From Halichondria panicea (lineage: Eukaryota; Porifera; Demospongiae; Suberitida; Halichondriidae), in assembly GCF_963675165.1 (NCBI RefSeq), contig NC_087392.1:3369442-3433441 (forward strand): a stretch of 64,000 nucleotides of DNA, in the 5' to 3' direction. How positions within the stretch are numbered: the stretch's first letter is position 1; each line of letters opens with the position of its first letter. The notes beneath the pieces are model-generated. The model saw only the letters and a program-made list of their open reading frames with translations, was not told the origin of the DNA and did no database searches. Both the position numbers and the translations under genes were made by a program. Positions 1 to 12,018 of the stretch are shown here, one piece after another.

Positions 1-22
1 CACACACACACACGCATACACA

Positions 23-57
<35 letters not shown>

Positions 58-227
58 CGGCGTGCTCACCACACAACCCACACACACACGGCACACACAT
101 ACGGAGTGCACCACCACACTCACGGTGTGCACACACCCCACACACACACACACACCCATGCACACCAAACACACACACACACACACAAACACGGCGTGCA
201 CACCACACACACACACGGCACACACAC

Positions 228-675
228 GGCGTGCACTCTACACACACACACACCACACAAACACACACATGGCGTGCACACCCCCCCACACACACACACA
301 TGGCGTGCACACACCCCCCACACACACACAACACGCACACAAAAACCACACACACACACAAACACGACGTGCACCCCCCCCCACACACACACACACACGT
401 TGTGCACACACCCCACACACGCACACACCCCACGCACACACACAAACACGGCGTGCACTCTACACACACACACACCACACAAACACACACATGGCGTGCA
501 CACCCCCCCACACACACACACATGGCGTGCACACACCCCCCACACACACACAACACGCACACAAAAACCACACACACACACAAACACGACGTGCACCCCC
601 CCCCACACACACACACACACGTTGTGCACACACCCCACACACGCACACACCCCACGCACACACACAAACACGGCA
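228..675. repeat. Two tandem copies of a 222-bp satellite unit
   Basis: The stretch beginning GTGCACTCTACACAC at 231 starts again at 453 and stays nearly identical to about 675. The period of 222 bases is a multiple of three, so frames stay open across both copies. This is the clearest recent local amplification in block A. Confidence 0.9.
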
Positions 676-1612
676 TGCCACCACACACACACACACACAC
701 ACACACGGCGTGCACACGACACACACACACACACACACATAAACACCACACACACACACGGCGTGCACACACACACGCAAACACCCCACGCATGCATCCC
801 CCACCCAAACACACACACACATACACGGCGTTCAAACACCCCTACACACACGCACGGCGTGCACACACTCCTACACGCGCACGGCGTGCACACCCTCCCT
901 ACACACAACACACACACACACGGCGTGCACACACCCACACACACACACACGGTGTGCACACCCCCTACACACACACACTCCTACACACACATGGCACACA
1001 CCCTTTCAAATACCCCTACACACACACACTCCTACACACACATGGCGTTCAAACTCCCCTACATACACGCACGGCGTGCACACACTCTTAGAAGCACGCA
1101 CGGCGTGCACACACTCCTAGACGCACACGCACGGCGTGCACACCCCCCTACACACAACACACACACACGGCGTGCAAACACCCCTAGACACACATACACA
1201 AGGCGTGAAAACACTCCTACACGCACACACGGCGTGCACACACCCCTACACACACACACAAACACTCTTCCCACACACACCCCCCCTACACACACACGGC
1301 CTTCAAACACCCCTACACACACATGGCACACACAGCGTTCAAACACCCCTACACACGCACGGCGTGCACACACTCCTACACGCACGTACGGCGTGCACAC
1401 CCCCCTTCACACAACACATAAACACGGCGTGCACACAACGTGCACACACATGCACACTCTCCACACCCCCACACACACACATACACACACAGGCGTGCAC
1501 CACACACACAACACACACACACACGGCGTGCACCACATACACACAACACCCACACACACAGCGTGCACACACCCCTACACACAAACACACACCACACGCA
1601 TGCACACCTCCC

Positions 1613-1645
<33 letters not shown>

Positions 1646-1679
1646 GCACACACAGGAGCACACACACACACAGGCACAG

Positions 1680-1716
<37 letters not shown>

Positions 1717-2572
1717 AAGGGGCACAAACACAAAGGGGCACAAACACACGCACACACAAGCACACAAAGCGGGCACACACACGCAACACAGGGCACACAC
1801 ACACACACACAAACACCACACACACATACGGCGTGCACACACATGGCGTGCACACACACCCCTATGCACACAAACACCACACGCATTCACCCCCCACCCC
1901 AAACACACACACACACCCCCCCACACACACACACACTCCTACACACACACGGCGTTCAAACACCCCCCTACACACAGGCACGGCGTGCACACCGCCCTTA
2001 CACACAACACATAAACACGGCGTGCACACACCCTTGCACACACATGCACACTCTCCTAACCCCTTCACACATACACACAAACAGCGTCCACCCACACTCA
2101 CACCACATTCACACACGGTGTGCACACACTCCTACACACGCACGGCGTGCACACCCCCACACATACGCACACACACACACGGCGTACACACAACACACAC
2201 ACGCACGGCACCTCTACACACACGTACACACACCACACGCGTGCACACACCCTCCACACAGACACGATCCCCACACATACGCACACACACACAAAGCGTG
2301 CACACCCCATCTACACACAACACACACACACGCCCCACAACGCGTGCACACCCCTCCCACACACAACACACATACCGCACACACACTCCTACACACACAT
2401 ACAAAACACGCATGCGCACACCCCCCCCAAACACACACATCACACACACTCACGGTGTGCTCACACCCCCACAAAACACCCCCCACACACATACACGACG
2501 TGCTCACAACCCCCACAACACACACACACACACACAAAGAGCACCCCCCTTCACACAAGGCACACCACCCCC

Positions 2573-2976
2573 CATGTGTGTGTGGGGGTGTGTGCGCGTG
2601 GTGTCTGTGTTGTGTGTACGGGGGGGTGTGCACGTGTGGTGTAGGGGTGTGTGCACGCCGTGCGTGGTGTTTGAATGCCGTGTATGGGGGGGTGCACGCC
2701 GTGTGTGTGTAGGGGGGGTGTGTAGGGGTGTGTTCACGCCGTGCGTGGTGTTTGAACACCGTGTGTGTGTATGGGGGGGTGCACGCCGTGTGTGTGTAGG
2801 GGGGGTGTGCACGTGTGTATGTCGTGCGTGGTGTTTGAACGCCGTGTGTGTGTATGGGGGGTGTGCACGCCGTGTGTGGTGTGTGTGGGGGCGTGTGCAC
2901 GCGTGTGGTGTGTGCGTCTGTGTATGTGTGTGGGGGGGTGCACGCCGTGTGTGTGTTGTGTGTAGAGGGGGTGTGC
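2573..2976 (-). repeat. Reverse-oriented segment inside the satellite
   Basis: At about 2573 the strand switches abruptly from CA/CCC words to TG/GGG words (GTGCACGCCGTGTGTGTG), and at about 2976 it switches back. The inner words are reverse complements of the block A units. The proximal junction is a short palindrome (CCCCCATGTGTGTGTGGGGG). Confidence 0.9.
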
Positions 2977-3205
2977 GTACACACAACACACACATACGGC
3001 GTGCACACACCCCTACAAACACACACACACACACCCCCCCTACACACACACGACCTTCAAACACCCCTACACACGTGCACACCCCCTACACACAACACAC
3101 ACACACGGCGTGCACACACCCCTACACACACACACACACACACGGTGTGCACACCCCCCCTACACACACACGGCGTTCAAACACCCTTTGAAACACCCCT
3201 ACACA

Positions 3206-3490
3206 CACGCACCATCTGACCCTAGGGTAATTGTGCCAATGAATTTGCTACAAATCCGCCAAATTGAGTACCCTAAAAACAGAGAAAAATCTGAAAACGC
3301 TAAAATTACTACCCGTCTATAATAGTAACATTAAGGTATACAGCGTCGTAGACAAACACCTATATCAGTATACTTCAGAATTAGCAGGTTGTTATGCCTC
3401 AAGGCAAAGCCGCAAAAGGAATACTGACTGCATGCATGTTGTTCGAGTAAAATCTGTCGCATAACTAAAAAAAACAACTTAAATTCCAAA
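3206..3490. other. Non-satellite island within the satellite
   Basis: About 285 bases of ordinary mixed-composition DNA interrupt the CA array. The island contains TTATGCCTCAAGGCAAAGCC, which resembles ATTATGCCTCGAGGTGTAGCC at about 15196, so it is probably a piece of a dispersed repeat. No convincing coding sequence is visible. Confidence 0.7.
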
Positions 3491-6400
3491 GCGTGTGCAC
3501 ACTCCTAGACGCACGCACGGTGTGCAAACCCCCCTTACACACAACACACACACACGGCATACAAACACTCCTACACGCACACACGGCGTGCACACACCCC
3601 TACACACACACACACACCCCCCTACACACACGGCCCCCTACACACACGCACAGCGTGCACACACACGGCGTTCAAACACCCCTACACACACGCACGGCGT
3701 GCACACTCTCCTACACGCACGCACGGCGTACACACCCCCCCTACACACAACACATAAACACGGCGTGCACACACCCCTGCACACACATGCACACTCTCTA
3801 CATCTCCACACCCCCCACACATACGCACACACACACAGGCGTGCACCACATACACACAACACACTCACACACGGCGTGCACCACATACACACAACACTCA
3901 CACACACAGCGTGCACACAACACACACACCACACGCATGCTGCACACCTCCCCCACACACACACACACAAACACCACACACACACCCCTATGCACACAAA
4001 TACCACACGCATGCACCCCCCACCCCAAACATACACACACACCCCCTACACACACAAGGCGTTCACACAGCGTGGACACTACACGCATGCTGCACACCTC
4101 CCCCACACACACACACGGCGTGCACACACACCCCTATGCACACAAACACCACACGCATACACTCCCCACCCCAAACACACACACACACCCCCTACACACA
4201 CACGTCGTTCAAACACCCCTACACACACGCACGGCGTGCACACACTCCTACACGCACGCACGGTGTGCACACCCCCTACACACAACACACACACACGGCG
4301 TGCACACACCCCTACACACACACACACACACACGGTGTTCACACTCCCCCTTTCAAACACCCCTACACACACGCACGGCATGCACACACTCCTACACACA
4401 CACGGCGTTCAAATACCCCTCTCTACACACACGCACGGCGTGCACACACTCCTAGACGCAAGCACGGCGTGCACACCCCCCCTACACACAACACACACAC
4501 ACGGCGTGCAAACACCCCTACACACACATACAAGGCGTGCAAACACTCCTACAAGCACACACCAATACACACACACACACACATACCCCCCTACGCCTTC
4601 AAACACCCCTACACACACGCACGGCGTCCTACACACACACGGCGTTCAAACACCCCTACACACACGCACAGCGTGCACACACTCCTACACGCACGCACGG
4701 CGTGAACACCCCCCTACACACCACACATAAACACCGCGTGCACACACCCCTGCACACACATGCACACTCTCCACACCCCCACAGGCGTGCACCACATACA
4801 CACAACACACACACACACGGTGTGCACCACATACACACAACACCCACACCCTACACACACACACACACACACACACAAGCACCACACACACACGGCGTGC
4901 ACACACATGGCGTGCACACACACCCCTATGCACACAAACACCACACGCCCACTCCAAACACACACACAGTGTGCACACCCTCTCTACACACACACCCCCT
5001 CTACACACACACGGCGTGCACACACCCCTACACACACACGGCGTGCACCCTCACGGCGTGCACACACCCCTAACACACAAATGCACACGCGTGCACACCA
5101 CACACACTTACGCACACACACATGCACTACACACAACACACACACGGCGTGCACCCCACACACATACACACACACGCACACACACCACACGCCCCCCACA
5201 ACCTCAGCGTGCACACAGTACACACACACACCGTGCACACCCCCCCGTACACACACACGGCATTCAAACACGCATGCACACACCCCTAAACACACACACA
5301 CGTGCACACGTGCACACACAACACACACACCCCTACACACGCGCACACACACACACACGCACACACCCTCCCACACTCCTACACAGTGTGCATGCACACA
5401 GCCCCACACATACGCGTACACACACACAGCGTGCACACCCCCTCTACACACACACGGCGTGCACACACCACTACACACACACGGCGTGCACACACACATG
5501 CACACCCCCACCCCCTCTACATGCACACCCCCTCTACACACAACACACACACGGCGTGCACCCTCACGGCGTGCACACACCCCTAACACACACACGCACA
5601 CGCGTGCACACCACACACACACATGCACTACACACAACACACACACGGTGTGCACCCCACACACATACACACACACGCACACACACCACACGCCCCCCAC
5701 AACCTCGGCGTGCACACAGTACACACACACGCCGTGCACACCCCCCCGTACACACACGGCATTCAAACACGCGTGCACACACCCCTACACACACACACAC
5801 GTGCACACGTGCACACACAACACACACACCCCTACACACGCGCACACACACACACGCACACACACGGCATGCACCCCCCAACCACACACACGGCGTGCAC
5901 ACACCTGCACACACCTCTACACAAATGCACACAAACACACACCACACGGCGTGCACACCCCCTCATATACGCACACACCACACGCGACGAGCACACCCCC
6001 CCTACACACACACGGCATTCAAACACCTCGTGCACACACTCTTACACACACGCAGGGCGTGCACACCCCCCTACACACAACACACAACACACACACACGG
6101 TGTGCACACACTCCTACACACAACACACACACACAGTGTGCACACACTCCAGGCGTGCATAAACTCCTACACACACACACGGTGTGCACACACTCCTACA
6201 CACACGCACGGCGTGCACACACATACGCATACACACACAGCGTGCACACCCACTCTACACACACACACGGCGTGCACCCCCCACACACACCCCCCACACA
6301 CATACACACACAGCGTGCACACACTCCTATGCACACACTCCTACACACACGCACGGCGTGCACACCCCCCCCACACACACACGGCTCCCCCACGGCGTTC

Positions 6401-6530
6401 AAACACCCCTACACACACGCACGGCACTCCTACACTCCTACACACACACACGTGCACACCCCCCTACACACGCGCATACCCCACACACCACACGCGGCGT
6501 GCCCTCTTCACACACACGGCGTGCAAACAC
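3491..6530. repeat. CA-rich satellite block B
   Basis: Same unit vocabulary and strand orientation as block A after the island. Variants with TTC in place of TGC (CGGCGTTCAAACACCCC) alternate with TGC units. The block ends at about 6530, where unique sequence begins. Confidence 0.95.
5041..5870. repeat. 513-bp direct duplication within block B
   Basis: GCGTGCACCCTCACGGCG at 5041 recurs at 5554, and the following 300 or so bases, including GCCCCCCACAACCTC and the GTACACACACACGGCATTC stretch, repeat in order with small differences. The spacing is 513 bases. Confidence 0.85.
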
Positions 6531-7064
6531 CACTCAGGGGCATTAAGGACTGTCCAAATTAAAATTACAAGGAATTTTGTTATAATGATATTCATACAAA
6601 AGTGTCATCGCATTGGAATGTTTATCACGTGTGTGGGTGGAAAACGTCTGCAATTACTAGTGGGGGTGGAGCTTCGATCACATGACACAGGACTTAGGTT
6701 GACCATAGCTAGTTGATCGTGTAAAACCCTGAAAAACCAATTGGCTACCTAGTAGTTATTAAAGGCCTAAGACTATTAGATAGTAGAGAACTTGTTTCCT
6801 GCTGCGCAAGACAGAGTGCAACCAAACAAGAATGTTAGGAGGAGATCTCAGGGACAATTCAGTTAGCATGTTGTTTGTGTAGACCATGATTACCTATGAA
6901 TCTGCTTTTGCGCAGCAGGATTTCATCAGTATATGATATGTACATCAGGATTCCAAGAAAAGATGGGATCTAACTAAGCTGGAACAAATGGTTTTTTTAT
7001 AATTTAGATTTACAAGGAAATTTCATGTTAATTGGTCACATGATAGTCACATGATCTTTTTTCA
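6531..7064. other. Intergenic DNA with a dispersed repeat fragment
   Basis: No gene is visible. Positions about 6931-7064 match the reverse complement of 41491-41605, and a shorter match lies near 62805-62850, so this is a dispersed repeat. A TTAA-flanked element sits at its right edge. Confidence 0.75.
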
Positions 7065-7068
7065 TTAA

Positions 7069-7860
7069 CCCTTTCCCCGTCATATGACGGCCACTCTAGT
7101 GGTCATTTTCAAAAATTCGTTGTGCCAACTGTGTTGGAGCTATGCACGCTGTAGGCACCAGCACATGCGCATTGAGCTGCTCTTTCACATGGTATCTTAC
7201 GCTTTGTACAGTAATGTCGAAAGAAAAGTGACCGTTTGATAATGTTTCAAGATCTTCGTAGTACAATCTCAGTGAGGTTCTAAAGTAGCTAGACAGTGAG
7301 AATATCGATGCTTATGGCCTTGTTGAGTGAGAGGACTGTGACTGGGATCATAGCTAGATAAAAAGCTACCTCAAGCTAGAATATATAGAGCCTGAAGGCC
7401 TGAGGAAGAAGCTCTTGCGATGGAACAATTTTTTGGATCTGGTAAGTAGCTTCAGTATAACTGTATTTAGGCTAGTTAGTACAGCAGTGGACATCATGAG
7501 CCACTTGTAAACCTGTGTGTGGGTGAAGTAAACATTTCCCGGGAAAAGGGCGTCTGCTGATACGAGAACTTTCTGCAGATCCTGATTGAACCATGTCACC
7601 GTGAGAACACCGTGAGAACACATATTTAGTGTCTTTAGGCCTTCATACAATATTATTTGTGTACATAGTTGTGAATGTTTGTAAACAATTGCTAATTAGT
7701 GGGGGTGGTCAGTTGCTAGGTAACGAAGATGGTGTCAAGATATCTCATCTCTGGGGTCTGCACTACCTGTAGGCAAGTCATTTCAATGTATGGTTCATGA
7801 CATACACATTTTTAAAGAAAATTGTTATTTATTCTGTATTTAATTAAAACGGGGAAAGGG
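7069..7860. mobile_element. piggyBac-like MITE, family 1, copy 1
   Basis: Starts CCCTTTCCCCGT right after TTAA (7065-7068) and ends ACGGGGAAAGGG just before CTTAA. The interior shares long blocks with the copies at 11231 and 21004 (CTGTCGAAAGAAAAGTGACCG-like core, TTTCCCGGGAAAAG, GGTGGTCAGTTGCTAGGTAA). TTAA flanks plus CCC-starting inverted ends fit piggyBac-type non-autonomous elements. It codes for nothing convincing; its ends have drifted. Confidence 0.8.
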
Positions 7861-7979
7861 CTTAAATTATTATGACAAAACAAAATGTGCAATTACTATG
7901 TTTAATATTGAATACTTTTTGATATATGTGACGTTGGCTGTTCTTGATGCTGGACGTGCCTTAATACACCTGAGCATGC

Positions 7980-8520
7980 ACGGCACTCCCCGGCACTCCC
8001 CTCCCCACACACATATACATATACGCACACACACACACACGGCGTGCCTACACACAACACACACACACGCACGCGCACAACACGGCATGCACACACCCCA
8101 CGTGCACACCCCCCCGTACACACACCCCTACACCCCACACATACGCACACACACACACACGCACACGCGTTCACACCTCCCACTACACTACACACACCCA
8201 CGGGGTGTGTGCACCCACACCCCCACACATACGCACAAACACACAGCGTCACACTACAGCGTGCACACACACGCGCACACACCCGGACACAATTATTGTG
8301 TCCTACGGAATAACAACTCAACGGCACCCCTACACACACACACACGGCATACACTCACACACACACAACACAGTGTGCACACACACTATGCACGCCGTGC
8401 GTCTACACCCACACACACATATGCACACACCACACGCGTGCACCCCCCACACACACACGCACACACATCCCACACACGGCGATCACCCACACACCATACA
8501 CACACACTTATTGTGTCCTA
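7980..8520. repeat. CA-rich satellite block C with interspersed unit
   Basis: The GGCGTGC/CACACA vocabulary returns, interrupted twice by the same non-satellite words, ATTGTGTCCTACGGAATAAC, at about 8294 and 8511; the second continues into TCTAATGGTCAGCTCGTCC. Related words recur near 8600 and 9047, so satellite and this unit have moved together. Confidence 0.85.
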
Positions 8521-8667
8521 CGGAATAACTCTAATGGTCAGCTCGTCCAGAGTGCTACCACCGCGAGTGCTACCACCGATAGCACACCCATCCACATAAT
8601 TAACGGAATAACTCTAATGGTCAGCTGGCGTGTTAATTAACTATTAAATTATTAAATTAACCTTAAT

Positions 8668-8806
8668 TAACAGTGAAGTGAAATGTCTGTAAATTCTCTC
8701 TCGGGTTTCCAGAGCAATAAAATGCCTAGCAACCATATACCAATAGAATGCCCATACAACAAGGAATAAAGTGCGGCTTCATTTTAAATGCTCGGCCAAT
8801 TCAAGC
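8668..8806. mobile_element. Fragment of piggyBac-like MITE, family 2
   Basis: Contains AGTGAAATGTCTGTAAATTC, CCAATAGAATGCCCATACAA and TTTTAAATGCTCGGCC in the same order as the 5' part of the complete elements at 9735 and 40752. The 3' part is missing. Confidence 0.75.
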
Positions 8807-9730
8807 AATTAGCGTATAGACTATACCCCCCAGTATACCAGTATAACAACATAATGGCGGTTGACCACGGGTCAGGAAATTAAAGGAACCGAAACCCGTG
8901 GGATCAGATTAAGTTCTCCCTGATGACCGGTGCATTCAAGAGCAGATACTTCCTGTGGGTTATTCCCACGTGCAGCAGCCACCATGTGTTAAATTAAAAC
9001 CTGTACTATTACATAGGACCTATTGTCTCTTTTTTTCACACACACATTATTGTCGTCCAGAGTACCACCACAGATAACGGCGTGCGCACACCCACCCACG
9101 TCTAATGGTCTACACTCAGCTCGTGGGCACGGGCACCCACACACACACACACCACTCACACGCACGCGCACACACACTGCACAAAAACGAAATGTAGAGA
9201 TTCATACGATTCATACACACACAGATCCTATAGGTTATTTCTAAGCCAACCCAAGAACAAGGACTGCATTCCTGCAGCATTACAGGATGCAACCTGTTTT
9301 TTTACCTCGAGGAGGTGTGGCCTCACGTCATAATTTATCATCAAGTAGGAATTGTGTGTACGGAGAGAAGCCATCGATCATAGTACGTAGTGTAGTTATA
9401 AATAGCTATATACTGTGACATAATTGAATAGGTGAGCCTTACTAAGATTGTAAAATAGCGCTGACGGTGCATAAAATACCTGCCAAGTCAACACAAATGT
9501 CATGTGGTGGGCATGATATCCGCAGGAATGCACTGCTTATGACGTGGAGAGAGCCCATTTGCCGTGCTTATAAGGTAACCCATGAACAAAAGTAAATAAT
9601 TATATCCCCCTATAAAACTAACCCGTACTGATACATATAAGATGTTGATACATAGCAACGTATAAAGTATACATAGTTACTTTTAAAAGACATAGTTACG
9701 TACACCCACACATTATACCACTTAACCCAC
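8807..9730. other. Intergenic; short satellite patch
   Basis: No gene seen. Positions 9115-9235 carry a short CA/CGGGCACCC satellite patch. The rest is A+T-rich unique DNA without clear structure. Confidence 0.5.
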
Positions 9731-9734
9731 TTAA

Positions 9735-10440
9735 CCCTTAACCGTTGAAGTGAAATGTCTGTAAATTCTCTATCGGGTTATATACCAATAGAATGCCCAT
9801 ACAACAACAAGGAATATGGTGCAACATGTGTTGCCATAACAACCACGGTTATTACGCTCACCCATTTTTATCATTTTAAATGCTCGGCCAGCGGTGAGAT
9901 AAAATCCAAAAAATTTTTCATATGGCTTGATTTTCACATCATATGAATGTTAACAGTACTAAGATATATCAATTTGAAGTACAATACGTACATGTATTAC
10001 TATATCGGCTCTATGAAATTTACAAGCTCATTACTGCTCATTATACTATACTACTTGCCAGAGTCACACAGTGAGCTCTCTCCTGGCCGCAGCGTCTAGG
10101 TCCATGTCATCAGTCCCAGGTATCCTACTATCTTCATAGGCACTGTCATCACCAGAGGAGACATCGCCATTGCTGTCCTCAAGCTGTTCAAGCACAAGCT
10201 GTTCAAGCACAAGCTGTTCAAGCACATCGGCACAAGTAAACAATCTAGCCATAGCCGTGCGGTAAGATGCTAATGAAATTTTAACATAGCAACGTGGCTT
10301 GGAAAATTCTAGACTAAATTGCACGTGCTCTTCCTCTATACAGGGATGTGCGTAGTTCGAGCTACTTCCTAAGTATCGCAGAATTAGAATTTCGCAAAAA
10401 AGTCACTATTGCGGGCCACGATCGTGACGGTTTTAAAGGG
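9735..10440. mobile_element. piggyBac-like element, family 2, copy 1
   Basis: Begins CCCTTAACCGTTG after TTAA (9731-9734) and ends GACGGTTTTAAAGGG, where the right TTAA has mutated to TTCC. The interior matches 40752-41486 in order. A short acidic reading frame on the minus strand (10064-10324) resembles the N-terminus of a piggyBac-type transposase, which suggests an internally deleted derivative of a coding element. Confidence 0.85.
10064..10324 (-). pseudogene. Truncated piggyBac-type transposase N-terminus
   Basis: An 86-codon frame contains MARLFTCADVLEQL, then an acidic stretch with EDSNGDVSSGDDSAYED and GTDDMDLDAAA. Acidic, aspartate-rich N-termini precede the catalytic domain in piggyBac-type transposases, and the flanking TTAA ends agree. 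The catalytic domain is absent, so this is a remnant inside a short non-autonomous element. The LEQLV repeat comes from three exact copies of a 15-base word (10181-10225) where the sister copy at about 41270 has one; because 15 is a multiple of three the frame is kept. The sister copy carries a longer acidic tail with PDADELSGTEDM. Confidence 0.55.
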
Positions 10441-11226
10441 TTCCATGTCCAGGAAACTTATTTGACCTCATGCATACTTGAAAGTGTGGTCTTCAATCAT
10501 CGTGTAAAAGCTCTTGCGCTTAGCTTCAGTTTAGCTCGCTCTGCTAGTGCTGCTCAGTAACCATGCAGTATGTTAAAGTAATTAATGTCAGCTTAGGGGG
10601 GTGCCCTGAGCCCCTAGCTGGATACGCCACTGCATGTATCTAGTACTATACTATACTCATATATGCCTGGTAATCTGGCGACCATTCCGCATCATCAACA
10701 ATAGTCAGACAGCGGACAGACGCACAGACGCACTACACTCAACTATACAGTCTTGTCCCTCCACACACATGCAAGCAAAGGGCCACTAGAAAGATGGACC
10801 CTTTTACAGCAGCCAGAGACTTAGGATAGTACTTTCTGTTACTGCATTCCAGTAGGTTTTACATAGGATTGGCAGTGGAATATTTCACTATTATCATTTA
10901 ACATAACTATAGCTTACGATTCATTCCGTGTTGAGTAATGGCGGGAGAATACCTGATGAGCCTACGCCGGGAAAGCTAACTACCTTCTACCTTTCCGTCT
11001 AGGCGTCTAGGAAATGAGTATGTTTGCAGGTCGTGGGTTTTATATGGAAATGTGGATGACACGTGTTTCATGCTGATTCAACTTTCATGGCACATGAAAT
11101 CTCCTTTTTCTTTTTTTCTGTTCTTTATCACACGTTCAATAAACGGTATTCTTTATCACAAAGATGTTGCTTCAATCAGTGCTCATCATTCCATTGTTTA
11201 CTCAATAATTAATTTTTATTGGATCC
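10441..11226. other. Intergenic, nothing recognised
   Basis: Mixed-composition DNA without a convincing coding frame or repeat that I could identify. Confidence 0.4.
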
Positions 11227-11230
11227 TTAA

Positions 11231-11993
11231 CCCTTTCCTGGCTTTGGACGACATATGTCGTCCAGCGGACAGAGATTTTTCAAAAATTTGCTGTGCGGGC
11301 TGTGTTGGAGCTATTCTCACGCTGTAGGTACCAGCACATGCGCTGCTCCTTCACGTGGTATTTTCAACATCTTGCTTCGAGGTACGCTTCCGTCGAAAGA
11401 AAAGTGACCGTTTGATGATGACTTCAAGATCTTCGTAGTACAACGGCTGCTAGACAGTGAGAATATCGATGCTTATGGCCTTGTAGAGTGAGAGGACAGT
11501 GACTGGGATCGTAGCTAGGTAGGAAGCAGCTAAAAAATAAAGAGCCTGAGGAGAGATCTGGTAAGTCTGGAGTAGCATTTGTACAACATACTGTATTCTG
11601 ATAGCTTCAGGATAGCTTCAGTATAGGTTTGCTTAGGCTAGTTAGTACAGCAGTGGATATCATGAGCCACCATTGAAGTTGTAAACGTGAAGAACGTTTC
11701 CCGGGAAAAGGGCGTTTGCTGATACGACTGATCATTGAGAACACTTACTTAGTGTCACTTTGTGCCTTCGTATAATATTGTTTGTGTACATAATTGTGAA
11801 TGTATCGCTAATTAGTTGGGGGTGGTCAGTTGCTAGGTAACGATGATGTCATGGTACCCCCGAGGTCTGGGCTACCTGTAGAAAATAGTTACGAACGAGT
11901 GATTTCAATGTATGGTTCATAAGATATGGATTTTTTAAAGAAAAACATGTATTTATTCTGTATTATTTTGTTTTAATTAAAGCCGGGAAAGGG
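11231..11993. mobile_element. piggyBac-like MITE, family 1, copy 2
   Basis: TTAA (11227-11230), then CCCTTTCCTGGCTTT; ends AAAGCCGGGAAAGGG followed by TTAA (11994-11997). The left subterminal region holds an 18-base perfect palindrome, GGACGACATATGTCGTCC. The length is 763 bases and it is non-coding. The target was GGATCCTTAATTGTTAT, a sequence that also occurs intact near 13590. Confidence 0.9.
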
Positions 11994-12018
11994 TTAATTG
12001 TTATTTCAATAATTATAC

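Larger units (their letters stand above)
1..3205. repeat. CA-rich satellite block A
   Basis: Alternating CA runs are punctuated by words of the type CGGCGTGCACACAC, CGGCGTTCAAACACCCCTAC and CACTCCTACACGCACG, so one strand is almost free of T and carries G nearly only inside GGCGTGC. Longer units recur: a segment at about 1371-1590 reappears with changes at about 3707-3930 and 4682-4860. Long open frames rich in Thr-His on one strand and Cys-Val on the other follow from the CA repeat and are not genes. The alternating purine-pyrimidine pattern is the kind that favours left-handed DNA. Confidence 0.95.

Noticed and set aside
1..6530. Possible CRISPR array
   Set aside because: The units vary continuously in length and have no unique spacers of constant size. 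The context is eukaryotic.
1..6530. Telomeric or subtelomeric repeat
   Set aside because: No TTAGGG array is present. The satellite is CA/GCGTGC-based, and location near a telomere cannot be judged from the window.
62..6716. Very long Thr-His, Arg-Arg-Ala and Cys-Val open frames on both strands
   Set aside because: They are translations of the CA satellite. Several frames are open at once and the repeat periods that are multiples of three explain their length.
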